Assembly (NCBI GenBank): GCA_030524675.1
Contig: JAUNGE010000010.1
Coordinates: 18,969 to 82,968 of the forward strand
Direction: 5' to 3'
DNA: 64,000 nt
Source of the DNA: a bacterium
Lineage (GTDB): Bacteria > Bacillota > Clostridia > Lachnospirales > Lachnospiraceae
Numbering within the stretch: position 1 is the first letter of the stretch; each line of letters starts with the position of its first letter. This document shows positions 1 through 8,200 of the stretch, piece by piece. Under the pieces are notes generated by a model that was not told the DNA's origin, did not search any database, and saw only the letters and a program-made list of their open reading frames with translations. The position numbers were made by a program, and so were the translations under genes.

Positions 1-492
1 CGCAGTCTCAAAGTCGGAGATTTCACTGTCAAATCCCTGTTCCTGCATCAAAATTTCACCAAACTCCTCCTCTGTGATGGATAAATCCAGAGTCTTATCT
101 TTCAGATCATCGTAGGAAATGCGGACATTGACGCCCACTTTCGGGATGAGTGCCAGAAAATCATAGTGGCTGCGCAGAGAAGACGAAGCGATGCTTTCTT
201 TCTGGCAGTTTTCCGGCAGAGTAATCTGATAATCCGCCCAGCGGTTGATGTATGTATTTCCGTTCCATTTGCCGGCTTTGTAGTCGCCTATGATTTCAGG
301 ACGCTCGGTCTCATCGGATGCGGAGACGGCGGCAGCCTGAATCGGCGCATTTTCCTCCGTAGTCAGGATAATGTCGGAAGAGGATGGCAGCTGAATGATC
401 TGCGGCTGTGCAAAAGCAGCGCCAGGCATGGCAAGTATATGGAGCATACATGAGGTAAGCGCTGCGGTAAGGTATATACGAAAGGATTGCAT
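1..492 (-). CDS. Secreted or surface protein, 5' part only (runs off the window)
   Basis: An open frame starts with ATG at 492 on the minus strand behind a good AGGAGGTG ribosome site and stays open to base 1, giving 164 residues without a stop. Residues 1 to about 28 look like a signal peptide: a short basic start, a hydrophobic stretch, then an AFA|Q-type signal peptidase I site. A polar spacer follows, then a stretch with ITLPENCQKES and LALIPKVGVNVRISYDD that reads like a small extracellular beta-rich domain. I do not recognise the family. The gene is divergent from the infC operon. Export is well supported; function is unknown. Confidence 0.7.
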   Translation of the reverse strand, partial: MQSFRIYLTAALTSCMLHILAMPGAAFAQPQIIQLPSSSDIILTTEENAPIQAAAVSASDETERPEIIGDYKAGKWNGNTYINRWADYQITLPENCQKESIASSSLRSHYDFLALIPKVGVNVRISYDDLKDKTLDLSITEEEFGEILMQEQGFDSEISDFETA

Positions 493-781
493 GAAGCACC
501 TCCTGATTTATTTTTTTGAATCGTTTCAGACAGGTCCCAATTCGCGCTGGTACGCAGTTTTGGCACATACGAAGTTCAGACAGGGCCTGTTTTTATTATC
601 ATAGCGTGAAATCCAAAAGAAATCAAGAAAACTTTAAGATTTTATACAAAAAGTTAAGATATTTGCCTGTACTTTACGCAAAAAAGTAAAAAAATGTAAA
701 AAAAGAATACATGTAAAAAATAGGTAAAAAGCCGGAAAACCGTCAAGAGAGGAAAATGGCTATATTTTTTTCAGAAATTGG

Positions 782-810
782 TTGACATTCGGCGCAGGAT
801 GTGGTAAAGT
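782..810 (+). promoter_or_regulatory. Promoter of the infC-rpmI-rplT operon
   Basis: TTGACA at 782-787 and TAAAGT at 805-810 are separated by 17 bp. The promoter lies about 270 bases before infC, leaving room for the structured leader. The stretch 493-781 before it is AT-rich; I see no gene in it, and the promoter of the divergent minus-strand gene must lie there. Confidence 0.7.
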
Positions 811-817
811 ATCAAAA

Positions 818-1063
818 GTTGTGAGAACAACGTACAGGAAAGCAGGTATCCACCTCACCTTGGCACGATGCAGTGACCTGGGTTAATAGAGAAGCAGACA
901 TAGAAAAGAAAGATGAAAGATGGAAATAGGATGTCTGCAGCTTTTGAAGTGGATAGGTCTGTCTATCCGCTTTCTTTTTGTTGTTTTTGTTGTATAGGAA
1001 AGCTGTCTGGTAGACAGATTTGAAAATCAGGTTGACGTATTTATATTATGGAGGTGTACGACT
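818..1063 (+). promoter_or_regulatory. infC operon leader RNA with attenuator (L20-leader type)
   Basis: About 245 bases separate the promoter from infC. The first part contains GTATCCACCTCACCTTGG and GTGACCTGGG, which can pair across a short stretch. An intrinsic terminator at 949-980 (GTGGATAG/CTATCCGC, then a T-rich tract) sits before the gene. In Firmicutes the infC-rpmI-rplT operon is known to be controlled by ribosomal protein L20, which binds the leader and favours termination. The layout fits that mechanism, but I cannot confirm the L20 site without a covariance search. Confidence 0.65.
949..980 (+). terminator. Leader attenuator terminator before infC
   Basis: An 8-bp stem (GTGGATAG with CTATCCGC, one G-U pair) is followed by TTTCTTTTTG. 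It lies inside the infC leader, so it is likely a conditional terminator. Confidence 0.75.
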
Positions 1064-1570
1064 ATTAGCGAATTAATGATTAACGAACAAATCAGAGACA
1101 AGGAAGTCCGTTTGATTGGTGAGAATGGGGAACAGCTGGGCATTATGTCCGCAAAGGACGCCTATAAACTTGCCAGAGAAGCTGAGCTGGACCTGGTAAA
1201 GATTGCTCCGACCGCAAAGCCGCCGGTATGTAAGATTATTGATTATGGGAAATACCGTTATGAACTGGCGCGCAAGGAAAAAGAAGCCAAAAAGAAGCAG
1301 AAGATAATTGACGTAAAGGAAGTTCGTTTATCTCCGAATATTGATACGAATGATTTGAACACAAAAGTCGGTGCTGCCAGAAAGTTCATTGAAAAAGGTG
1401 ACAAAGTAAAAGTAACACTGCGTTTCCGCGGCCGTGAGATGGCGCATATGGGCAACCATAAGCATATTTTGGATGACTTCGCCGAGAAGTTGGCAGATGT
1501 TGCTGTAGTAGATAAACCTTCTAAGGTAGAAGGCAGAAGCATGATTATGTTTTTAACCGCAAAACGTTAA
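1064..1570 (+). CDS. infC: Translation initiation factor IF-3, with an AUU start codon
   Basis: IF-3 binds the 30S subunit, prevents premature 50S joining and checks the start codon. The protein has the usual N-domain, a lysine-rich linker (about 75-85) and a C-domain with the VTLRFRGREMAHMG motif. The first ATG is at 1076, but GGAGG at 1050-1054 is 21 bases away from it. The codon at the right distance (9 bases) is ATT at 1064, giving M-S-E-L-MINEQIR and 168 residues. infC starts with AUU in Escherichia coli and Geobacillus, which lets IF-3 repress its own synthesis. The gene is first in the operon with rpmI and rplT. Confidence 0.9.
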   Translation: MSELMINEQIRDKEVRLIGENGEQLGIMSAKDAYKLAREAELDLVKIAPTAKPPVCKIIDYGKYRYELARKEKEAKKKQKIIDVKEVRLSPNIDTNDLNTKVGAARKFIEKGDKVKVTLRFRGREMAHMGNHKHILDDFAEKLADVAVVDKPSKVEGRSMIMFLTAKR

Positions 1571-1600
1571 AAATACACCATTATTAAGGAGGAAAATACA

Positions 1601-1798
1601 ATGCCGAAATTAAAAACTAGCAGAGCTGCTGCAAAGCGTTTCAAAAAGACAGGAACAGGAAAATTAGTAAGAAATAAAGCTTACAAATCCCATATCTTGA
1701 CAAAGAAGAGCACAAAGAGAAAAAGAAATCTTCGCAAGGACATCGTTACTGACAGCACAAACGCAAAAGTAATGAAGAAGATTTTACCATATTTATAA
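1601..1798 (+). CDS. rpmI: 50S ribosomal protein bL35
   Basis: A 65-residue, strongly basic protein with the bL35 start [20 protein letters not shown] and the middle motif [17 protein letters not shown]. The length is typical. AAGGAGG precedes the ATG by a normal distance. It lies 30 bases after infC and 34 before rplT, so the three genes should be cotranscribed. bL35 is a late-assembling protein of the large subunit. Confidence 0.97.
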   Translation: MPKLKTSRAAAKRFKKTGTGKLVRNKAYKSHILTKKSTKRKRNLRKDIVTDSTNAKVMKKILPYL

Positions 1799-1832
1799 TT
1801 GAGACGTGTCACAGTAGAAGGAGGAAGAAGCG

Positions 1833-2189
1833 ATGGCAAGAATTAAAGGCGGTATGAACGCTAAGAAGAAACATAACAGAGTGCTGAAACTGGCAAAAGG
1901 CTACAAAGGCGCTCGTTCTAAACAGTATAGAGTAGCAAAACAGTCTGTAATGAGAGCATTAACAAGTTCCTACGCAGGCAGAAAAGAGAGAAAGAGACAG
2001 TTCAGACAGCTGTGGATTGCACGTATCAACGCTGCAGCAAGAATCAATGGTCTGTCCTACAGCAAGTTTATGTACGGCTTAAAGCTGGCTGGCGTTGAGA
2101 TGAACCGTAAGGTATTATCTGATATGGCTATCAACGATGCAGAGGGCTTTGCAAAACTGGCTGAGCTGGCAAAAACAAAATTAGCTTAA
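1833..2189 (+). CDS. rplT: 50S ribosomal protein bL20
   Basis: A 118-residue basic protein with the bL20 signatures [20 protein letters not shown] N-terminus and [13 protein letters not shown] in the middle. bL20 binds 23S rRNA early in assembly and is the known repressor of this operon in Firmicutes through the leader RNA. The last gene of the operon, it is followed by a strong terminator. Length and start (after GGAGGAAG) are standard. Confidence 0.97.
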   Translation: MARIKGGMNAKKKHNRVLKLAKGYKGARSKQYRVAKQSVMRALTSSYAGRKERKRQFRQLWIARINAAARINGLSYSKFMYGLKLAGVEMNRKVLSDMAINDAEGFAKLAELAKTKLA

Positions 2190-2201
2190 AAATTATGTCA
2201 G

Positions 2202-2250
2202 AAAGCTGCTTTGAGAGGCATGTTTATGCTGTTTCATGGCAGCTTTTTTG
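2202..2250 (+). terminator. Terminator of the infC-rpmI-rplT operon
   Basis: AAAGCTGC at 2202-2209 pairs with GCAGCTTT at 2239-2246, and the 3' arm runs into a T tract. Confidence 0.8.
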
Positions 2251-2348
2251 TGTTTTTCAGCATCTTTTTAAACGGATATGTTGTCTGATGGCGACATCAT
2301 CATAATAGGAAGAAAGTTGATTGCCTCTGGAGTTTTTTAAATTTGTGC

Positions 2349-2376
2349 TTGACATTTGGAAAAGGACTGCTATAAT
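2349..2376 (+). promoter_or_regulatory. Promoter of tRNA-Asn
   Basis: Consensus TTGACA at 2349-2354 and TATAAT at 2371-2376, 16 bp apart, ending 15 bases before the tRNA. Confidence 0.8.
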
Positions 2377-2391
2377 ACAACTTAGAAATAT

Positions 2392-2464
2392 TCCTCCATA
2401 GCTCAGTCGGTAGAGCACGCGGCTGTTAACCGCGGTGTCGTTGGTTCGAGTCCAACTGGGGGAG
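2392..2464 (+). tRNA. tRNA-Asn (GTT)
   Basis: A 73-base cloverleaf: acceptor TCCTCCA/TGGGGGA, D arm GCTC...GAGC, anticodon stem CGCGG/CCGCG with loop CTGTTAA (anticodon GTT at 2425-2427), and T loop TTCGAGT. CCA is not encoded. It stands alone between its own promoter and terminator. Confidence 0.96.
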
Positions 2465-2515
2465 TTTTTCTTTTGGAAAAATGGATTGGAAAAAGATAAA
2501 AATGGAGATAGAACA

Positions 2516-2555
2516 GATGCTGTGTGGGGTGAATACCTCCGCGGCATCTTTTTTT
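2516..2555 (+). terminator. Terminator after tRNA-Asn
   Basis: GATGCTGTG at 2516-2524 pairs with CGCGGCATC at 2540-2548 using G-U pairs, followed by seven T residues. Confidence 0.7.
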
Positions 2556-2575
2556 GCAAAAAAATTTATAAAAAG

Positions 2576-2605
2576 TGAACCATTCACGCGGTTCGCGCCT
2601 CTATA
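2576..2605 (+). promoter_or_regulatory. Candidate ECF-type promoter of the sigma/anti-sigma pair
   Basis: TGAACC at 2576-2581 and CCTCTATA at 2598-2605 are about 16 bp apart, just before the ECF sigma gene. Many ECF factors recognise a -35 like TGAAAC/TGAACC and a -10 starting CGTC or close to it, and transcribe their own gene. The -10 here is one base off that pattern. No good housekeeping promoter is seen in the same place. Inference only. Confidence 0.45.
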
Positions 2606-2637
2606 TAGTAGGTATACCAAAGGAGGATACATAAGCT

Positions 2638-3351
2638 ATGGATGAGAAAGCAGAAAGACTGCAGTGGGTGATGCGGTTTCAGAGAGGAGAGGAGGAAGCG
2701 TTTTCCTGGCTCTTTGAGGCGTATTACACCGAAGCTTTCCGTATGGCGTGGCTGATTTCCGGAAATTATGCAGACAGTGAGGATATTGTTCAGGAGGCGT
2801 TTACGGCGTGTTATTATCACAGAGGGCAGCTGAAAAACCCAGAAGGATTCCGCAGCTGGTTTTATAAGATTGTGACAAGAACGGCATGGAGGCAATGCAG
2901 AAAGAAACGGCGGGAAAGCCCGCAGGACCTGATTCCGCAGCTGTGCGAAGACAGGGAAAGCGGGGAGGATACGAAACCGCTTGAGGCTGTGATGCAGAAA
3001 ATGCAGGATGAGAGAATTTACCAGGCGGTTGCGGCTCTTCCCATCAAACAGAGGACGGTGGTGGTGCTGTATTACTTCAATGAACTCTCCACAAAAGAAA
3101 TCGCGCGGATTACAGGTAGTATGGAAGGCACTGTGAAATCCAGGCTACATGCAGCGAGAAAGAATCTGAGAGAATCCCTGAAATCGGAGACGGTGTATTT
3201 GGAGTGTCAGAAGGAAAGCACAGAGAGTGCGAAACCTTTTGGGCAGGAAATATCCGGTTTTCTGGGAGAAGCAAAACCGAATCAGGAGAGAGACGGGGAA
3301 AAATCAAAAGCACCAGAAACGTTTTGGAACGAAAGGGGGAATCAGGCATGA
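2638..3351 (+). CDS. ECF-type RNA polymerase sigma factor
   Basis: A 237-residue sigma-70 family protein with only regions 2 and 4. Region 2 is at about 12-85 (EDIVQEAFTACYYH, FRSWFYKIVTRTAWRQCRK) and region 4 at about 125-180 (ALPIKQRTVVVLYYFNELSTKEIARITGSMEGTVKSRL). A charged 50-residue tail after region 4 is longer than usual. AAGGAGG precedes the ATG. The stop codon overlaps the start of the next gene (ATGA), so both products are translationally coupled. Such factors switch on stress or envelope genes when a membrane anti-sigma lets go. The signal is unknown here. Confidence 0.9.
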   Translation: MDEKAERLQWVMRFQRGEEEAFSWLFEAYYTEAFRMAWLISGNYADSEDIVQEAFTACYYHRGQLKNPEGFRSWFYKIVTRTAWRQCRKKRRESPQDLIPQLCEDRESGEDTKPLEAVMQKMQDERIYQAVAALPIKQRTVVVLYYFNELSTKEIARITGSMEGTVKSRLHAARKNLRESLKSETVYLECQKESTESAKPFGQEISGFLGEAKPNQERDGEKSKAPETFWNERGNQA

Positions 3352-4133
3352 AGGACAGCGGATGGGAGAAAAAAATATGGGATAAAAGAATACAGGACGC
3401 CTTAAAGAGAGAAACGCAGACGGTTGGGACGGATCCAATGGAAAAAGAGAGAATCAGAAGAGCAGTATTAAGAAATTGTAAGGAGGAAAAATCAATGAAG
3501 AAAAATTGGAGAAAAGTAGTATGTGCAGTGGCAGTGATGTGTGCATTGTGTGCGGGCGGTGTGTTTGCAGGCGGAAAGATTACAGGGCTTGTGGGCGGCA
3601 GCAGTCCGGTGAATGATGTTCTGGTGTATGACCAGATGCCAAAGGAGATGAAAAAACTGGGCTATGAGGCAAAAATGACAGAGACGTTTTCCAACGGCTA
3701 TACATTTAAAAATGCGCAGGTGATTACTGTGAAAGGAATGGACGATGATGGAAATACCGTGGCGACATATCCGGAACTGAAGGCACAGTATGAGAAGGAA
3801 GGGGAGGCAAGTTTGAGCTATACCGTGTGCAAACCTCTGGAAAATGTCTATGAGGGAGAAAAACTGGACCTGGATGGGCTGAATGCGTACTACAAAGTGG
3901 ACCATTATCGTTTTGTTCCGGTTGATTATGAGATCAGTGAGGAAGAAAAAGCATTGATGGACAGCGGAGAACTGTATATTTCGTATGGTTCTGAGAAAGT
4001 AGAGGATAAGACGGTCAAGTTCTTTAGCTGGGAGGAGAACGGAATCCGCTACGGCTTTATGACAATGGACGAAACCCGCATGGAGGCGGCAGACTTTATG
4101 CAGATGGCGAGAGAAGTGATTGCAGAAAAGTAG
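3348..4133 (+). CDS. Putative membrane-bound anti-sigma factor
   Basis: I place the start at ATG 3348, which overlaps the stop of the ECF gene; a longer frame upstream merely reads through that gene. The 261-residue product has a charged N-terminal cytoplasmic part (1 to about 50), one membrane segment at about 54-74 (VVCAVAVMCALCAGGVFAGG) and an extracellular domain of about 185 residues similar in style to DUF4179/DUF4367-type anti-sigma partners. Position and topology suggest it holds the ECF factor at the membrane. There is no zinc-binding HxxxCxxC motif, so it is not a classic ZAS anti-sigma factor. Function inferred from context. Confidence 0.7.
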   Translation: MKDSGWEKKIWDKRIQDALKRETQTVGTDPMEKERIRRAVLRNCKEEKSMKKNWRKVVCAVAVMCALCAGGVFAGGKITGLVGGSSPVNDVLVYDQMPKEMKKLGYEAKMTETFSNGYTFKNAQVITVKGMDDDGNTVATYPELKAQYEKEGEASLSYTVCKPLENVYEGEKLDLDGLNAYYKVDHYRFVPVDYEISEEEKALMDSGELYISYGSEKVEDKTVKFFSWEENGIRYGFMTMDETRMEAADFMQMAREVIAEK

Positions 4134-4421
4134 AAGATAAGAAACCAGAGCTTGAAAGCGGCAGAGAGCCGGATGCTGAATAGAATGGAGAAATAAATTT
4201 AATAAAAATTTTAGTTGTATTTTTTCATCAGATTTTGTATATTACTATCATAAAAGGGGTCAAAATACCTTTTGACCCCAATATCTATTTGAGAGAACAA
4301 AAGAGGATGCAGTATGGTATAGGGCAGAAAGAGAATGTCTTATGGGATACTGCATCCCTTCCTCATTTTATGCCGACAAAAGAGCGGCAGACGGAGGATG
4401 CGGGAGAAAGGATGGAAAAAT
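4134..4421. other. Intergenic region with a 24-bp palindrome
   Basis: No gene is seen. The main content is a perfect inverted repeat at 4256-4279 described separately, about 15-20 bases after an AT-rich stretch that could be a -10 element. The rest is the likely leader of the patatin gene. Confidence 0.5.
4256..4279. repeat. Palindrome GGGGTCAAAA-N4-TTTTGACCCC, copy 1
   Basis: Two perfect 10-base arms (4256-4265 and 4270-4279) are separated by TACC. A second copy with the same outer arms lies at 32415-32439 in front of another gene. Neither is followed by a T tract, so they are not obvious terminators. They may be operators, leader hairpins or members of a dispersed repeat family. Confidence 0.75.
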
Positions 4422-5279
4422 ATGGAGCTGGTAAACTGCAGTATGGTACTGGAAGGCGGAGCCGCGAGAGGATTGTTTACTGCGGGCGTGCTGGATTATC
4501 TGATGGAACAGGATTTTTATACAAAATATGTGGTGGGAGTGTCGGCGGGCGCCTGCAACGCGGTGGACTATGTGTCAAAACAGATTGGGCGTACGCGGGA
4601 TTGTTTCATTCCGCATGGCGAGGAAGAAAAATATATCCGCATGGAAAATCTTTTTTACAGAAAACCGGTGTATGACATGGACCTAGTGTTTGACCGCTAT
4701 CCCAATGAGCTGCATCCGTTTGATTTTGAGACATATTTTGCCTCTGGGATGGAGTGCGAGATGGTAGTGACGAACTGTCAGACTGGAAAGGCGGAGTATA
4801 TGGAAGCGCATGAGGACAAGGCACAGTTTATGAAAATATGCCGTGCTTCCAGCAGTATGCCCCTCTTTACGGATTTGGTGGAGATTAACGGCGTTCCGTA
4901 TATGGACGGCGGCATTGCAGATTCTGTTCCACTGCGCAGGGCGATTGAGAAGGGCTACCGCAGGCATATCGTGGTGCTGACAAAGGAAAAAAATTACCGC
5001 AAGAAAAACAGTCGTGTGTTGAATCTGGCTGCATACAAGAAATACCAGCAATATCCGGAGTTTGTGAAGGCGGTCGTGAAGCGCCCCGCGAGATACAATA
5101 GAATGATGGATGTGATAGACCGTCTGGAGGATGAGGGAAAGATTTTTGTGCTTCGTCCGGAGGTAAAACCAGTATCCAGACTGGAAACAGATGAAGACAA
5201 GCTTTCTGTATTTTACCAGCATGGGTACGATACCATGAAAGCAAAATACACCGATTTGCTCCGATATGTAGGAATGTGA
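4422..5279 (+). CDS. Patatin-like phospholipase family protein
   Basis: A 285-residue patatin-fold acyl hydrolase. The oxyanion loop GGAARG is at 12-17, the nucleophile elbow GVSAG at 39-43 (Ser41) and the catalytic DGG at 162-164 (Asp162), so the Ser-Asp dyad is complete. It lacks a signal peptide and is probably cytoplasmic or membrane-associated. I chose ATG 4422 because it lies behind an AGGA-like site and just before the conserved first strand; an ATG at 4398 in the same frame is possible. It is preceded by the GGGGTCAAAA palindrome. The substrate (phospholipid or other acyl ester) cannot be told from sequence. Confidence 0.88.
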   Translation: MELVNCSMVLEGGAARGLFTAGVLDYLMEQDFYTKYVVGVSAGACNAVDYVSKQIGRTRDCFIPHGEEEKYIRMENLFYRKPVYDMDLVFDRYPNELHPFDFETYFASGMECEMVVTNCQTGKAEYMEAHEDKAQFMKICRASSSMPLFTDLVEINGVPYMDGGIADSVPLRRAIEKGYRRHIVVLTKEKNYRKKNSRVLNLAAYKKYQQYPEFVKAVVKRPARYNRMMDVIDRLEDEGKIFVLRPEVKPVSRLETDEDKLSVFYQHGYDTMKAKYTDLLRYVGM

Positions 5280-5362
5280 GAGAAAAGCAGAAAATCCAAG
5301 AGAAATAAATTCAGGTTATGTGTTGTATGAAAAATCCATATAGGGAATAACTGTAAAGCATA

Positions 5363-5390
5363 TTGTCATTTGAAAAAGAAGTGATATAAT
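5363..5390 (+). promoter_or_regulatory. Promoter of ilvE
   Basis: TTGTCA at 5363-5368 and TATAAT at 5385-5390 with a 16-bp spacer. The leader is under 80 bases, and I see no T-box or leader peptide in it. Confidence 0.65.
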
Positions 5391-5468
5391 AGGAAAATCA
5401 AGGAAAATTTTCTAGGGAGAGAAAAGCGCCTGACGGTTATGCCGGCGTCCCGCTATGAGGAGGACAAT

Positions 5469-6533
5469 ATGGAAATTAAAATTACAAGAACGACAAATCC
5501 GAAACAGAAACCGGATGAAAAGACACTGGGCTTTGGAAAATATATGACAGACCATATGTTTTTGATGAATTATGATGGAGAAGAAGGTTGGCATGATGCC
5601 AGAATTGTACCATATGGTCCGATTGAGATGATGCCGACAGCAGTGGCTCTGCACTATGCACAGGAGACGTTTGAGGGCTTGAAGGCATACCGCAGACCAG
5701 ACGGAAAAGTGCAGCTGTTCCGTCCGGAGATGAATGCACGCCGTATGATTAATTCCAATGCGAGACTTTGTATGCCGGCTTTTCCAGAGGAGATGTTTGT
5801 GGAGGCAGTAAAGACTCTGGTAAAAGTAGATGAGGACTGGGTACCGCATGAGCCGGAGACTTCCCTGTACATTCGTCCGTTTATGTTTACCAATGAGGGA
5901 CAGATTGGACTGCATACGTCCCATCATTTTACATTCTGCATCGTATGTTCTCCGGTAGGCGCTTACTACGCAGAAGGACTGAATCCGGTGAAGATTGTCG
6001 TAGAAGATGAGTATGTACGTGCCGTGAAGGGCGGTACCGGATTTGCAAAATGCGGCGGAAACTATGCCGTTTCTATGATTGCACAGGCAAAGGCAGAGAA
6101 GATGGGATACTCCCAGGTTCTGTGGCTGGATGGCGTGGAGAGAAAGTATGTAGAGGAAGTAGGCAGCATGAACATTATGTTCAAGATTGCAGGAAAAATC
6201 CACACAGCACCGACCGATGGCACTGTTCTCCCAGGCGTGACGCGCGATTCCATTCTTCAGATTTTGAAGAAATGGGGCTATGAAGTGTCCGAGGAGAGAC
6301 TGAGCATCGATGACCTGATGAAAGCAGGCCATGATGGCACGCTGGAGGAAGTATTCGGCACAGGTACAGCAGCTGTCATCTCCCCAGTCAGCGTACTGAA
6401 CTACAAGGGTGACATTGTGACTATCCATGACAACAAGATTGGAGAACTGACCCAGAAACTGTATGATTATCTGACAGCAATTCAGTGGGGCAGAGAAGAG
6501 GATGTCTTTGGCTGGACTACTCTGGTAGAGTAA
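5469..6533 (+). CDS. ilvE: Branched-chain amino acid aminotransferase
   Basis: A class IV, PLP-dependent aminotransferase that interconverts leucine, isoleucine and valine with their 2-oxo acids using glutamate/2-oxoglutarate. The PLP lysine is Lys194 in the conserved FAKCGGNYA. Other marks are the YGPIEMMPTAVALHYAQETFEG N-terminal region and VEEVGSMNIMF and GTGTAAVISPV near the cofactor phosphate. The start is ATG 5469, directly after GAGGAGG; a longer frame from 5439 would bury that site. 354 residues is normal for the BCAT-II subgroup. It is a single gene with its own promoter and terminator. Confidence 0.95.
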   Translation: MEIKITRTTNPKQKPDEKTLGFGKYMTDHMFLMNYDGEEGWHDARIVPYGPIEMMPTAVALHYAQETFEGLKAYRRPDGKVQLFRPEMNARRMINSNARLCMPAFPEEMFVEAVKTLVKVDEDWVPHEPETSLYIRPFMFTNEGQIGLHTSHHFTFCIVCSPVGAYYAEGLNPVKIVVEDEYVRAVKGGTGFAKCGGNYAVSMIAQAKAEKMGYSQVLWLDGVERKYVEEVGSMNIMFKIAGKIHTAPTDGTVLPGVTRDSILQILKKWGYEVSEERLSIDDLMKAGHDGTLEEVFGTGTAAVISPVSVLNYKGDIVTIHDNKIGELTQKLYDYLTAIQWGREEDVFGWTTLVE

Positions 6534-6578
6534 AAAACAGAATAAAGACAGAGCTTGAATAGAATAAAAATAAAATAA

Positions 6579-6625
6579 AAGCTGATACAGAGACGGGAAG
6601 AGGTTTCCAATTCTGTATCAGCTTT
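6579..6625. terminator. Bidirectional terminator between ilvE and the MATE gene
   Basis: AAGCTGATACAGA at 6579-6591 pairs perfectly with TCTGTATCAGCTT at 6612-6624, with A and T tracts outside, so it can end both converging genes. Confidence 0.85.
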
Positions 6626-6663
6626 TTTGGTTTACAAGAGAGCGGCCTGCTTCTTGGTTGGCT

Positions 6664-8016
6664 CTATTTCCATTCTCGTTTTCGGTAAGAATAGTACACG
6701 ATAAAGGCAATAGAAGAGATAACCCAGGTGAGGGGATAGCTGAATACAACCATTCGGATGGTGTGGTGGGATGGGACAATACCCAAAACCCAGACTGCAC
6801 GCAGCACACAGACGCCAAATGCCGTAATCAGAGTCGGAATCAGTGTATCACCGGTTCCTCTGGCTGCACCGGAGAGCACTTCAATGCACACATAAGTGAA
6901 GAAGGTAGGCACGATAAAACGTAAAATTTCCATGCCAATTTCAAGAACCGCCGGATCATTGGTGAACATCTCAAAGATAAACTGACCAGCGAACATCAGA
7001 ATCGTGCTGATGGCGATGGTGATGCTAAATGACATTGCCAGGCACACCCGCACGCTTTTTTTCATGCGGTCATAGCGTCTGGCGCCATAGTTCTGCCCAA
7101 CAAACGTGGTGATGGAAATACCAAAGGCGTTGATAATCATCCAGAACAGAGAGTCAATCTTTCCGTAAGCAGTCCAAGCGGCCATCGTGTCGGTACCGAA
7201 GGAATTGACACTCGCCTGTATAATCATATTGGAGAGGGTGTACATCACAGACTGCATTCCGGCAGGAAATCCAATCATCAGGACATTTTTTAGGAGTTTC
7301 ATGTCCAGGCGGATTTTTTTGGGGAACAGCCTGCAGGACGTATCGGAGCGCAGCAGTGTGATAATCACAAGACATGCGCTGACAACCTGGGAAATCACAG
7401 TACCGAGTGCCACACCCAGCACGCCGAGCTGACAGCCGAGCACAAGAATAATGTCCAGAATGATATTCACGATACATGCTACCATCAGAAAGTACAGAGG
7501 ACGTTTGGAGTCTCCGACTGCGCGCAGGATGCCAGTACCGATGTTATACAGCAGAGACGCCATAATACCGCAGAAGTACACGCGCAGGTAAGTCAGAGAA
7601 CCGTCAAATACGTCTTTGGGTGTGCCCATGATAGTGAGCGCCCATGGTGCGACCAGAAGGCCGATAACCATAATTATAATACCACCTGCGATAGAGAGGG
7701 CGATGGATGTATGTACAGCACGGCTGACGCCTTCATCGTCTCTGGCACCAAAAAACTGGGAGATAATCACAGTCGCGCCCGAGGAAAGGCCCACAAAGAA
7801 GCCCACAAACAGGTTGATGATCGTGTTGCTGGTTCCGCCTACGGAAGCTAATGCCTGTTTTCCTACAAATTTCCCCACAATAATCGCGTCTGCTGTGTTG
7901 TAAAGCTGCTGAAAAAAGGTTCCCAAAAGAATCGGGAAAAAGAAAAAAAGCAGTTGTTTCCAGATTACGCCCTCTGTAATCTGGTTTCTTTCCATGGCAG
8001 TTGATTTGCCGTTCAT
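6664..8016 (-). CDS. MATE family multidrug/cation antiporter
   Basis: A 450-residue membrane protein with about 12 hydrophobic segments in two similar halves. The N-terminal half has the MATE/NorM-like FFPILLGTFFQQLYNTADAIIVGKFVG and the second half FPAGMQSVMYTLSNMIIQASVNSFGTDTMAAWTAYGKID. MATE proteins export cationic compounds in exchange for Na+ or H+. AGGAGG lies at the right distance before ATG 8016. It converges with ilvE on a shared terminator. Direct repeats at 8095-8121 upstream could be a regulator site. The substrate is unknown. Confidence 0.92.
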   Translation of the reverse strand: MNGKSTAMERNQITEGVIWKQLLFFFFPILLGTFFQQLYNTADAIIVGKFVGKQALASVGGTSNTIINLFVGFFVGLSSGATVIISQFFGARDDEGVSRAVHTSIALSIAGGIIIMVIGLLVAPWALTIMGTPKDVFDGSLTYLRVYFCGIMASLLYNIGTGILRAVGDSKRPLYFLMVACIVNIILDIILVLGCQLGVLGVALGTVISQVVSACLVIITLLRSDTSCRLFPKKIRLDMKLLKNVLMIGFPAGMQSVMYTLSNMIIQASVNSFGTDTMAAWTAYGKIDSLFWMIINAFGISITTFVGQNYGARRYDRMKKSVRVCLAMSFSITIAISTILMFAGQFIFEMFTNDPAVLEIGMEILRFIVPTFFTYVCIEVLSGAARGTGDTLIPTLITAFGVCVLRAVWVLGIVPSHHTIRMVVFSYPLTWVISSIAFIVYYSYRKREWK

Positions 8017-8094
8017 GATTGTAACCTCCTAATTATAGATACTGATAGATAAGAGCTGTACAAATGAGCGTATCACAGAATGTAAAATTTGTCT

Positions 8095-8121
8095 ACAGTA
8101 CTTTATCAAAACAGTACTTTA
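8095..8121. repeat. Direct repeats ACAGTACTTTA upstream of the MATE gene
   Basis: The 11-base word ACAGTACTTTA occurs at 8095-8105 and 8111-8121, a 16-base period, in the short divergent space between the MATE and AEC genes. Spacing and position suit a repressor site, but no regulator gene is adjacent. Confidence 0.4.
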
Positions 8122-8200
8122 CAAAAAGAAAAAGGGAGACTAAAATGATTAGCATGACAGAAGATTAAAAAATACAATGTATAAGGAAGAGAGCGGAAAG

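Noticed and set aside
5391..5468. T-box or leucine attenuator before ilvE
   Set aside because: The leader is too short, with no T-box sequence or Leu-rich leader peptide.
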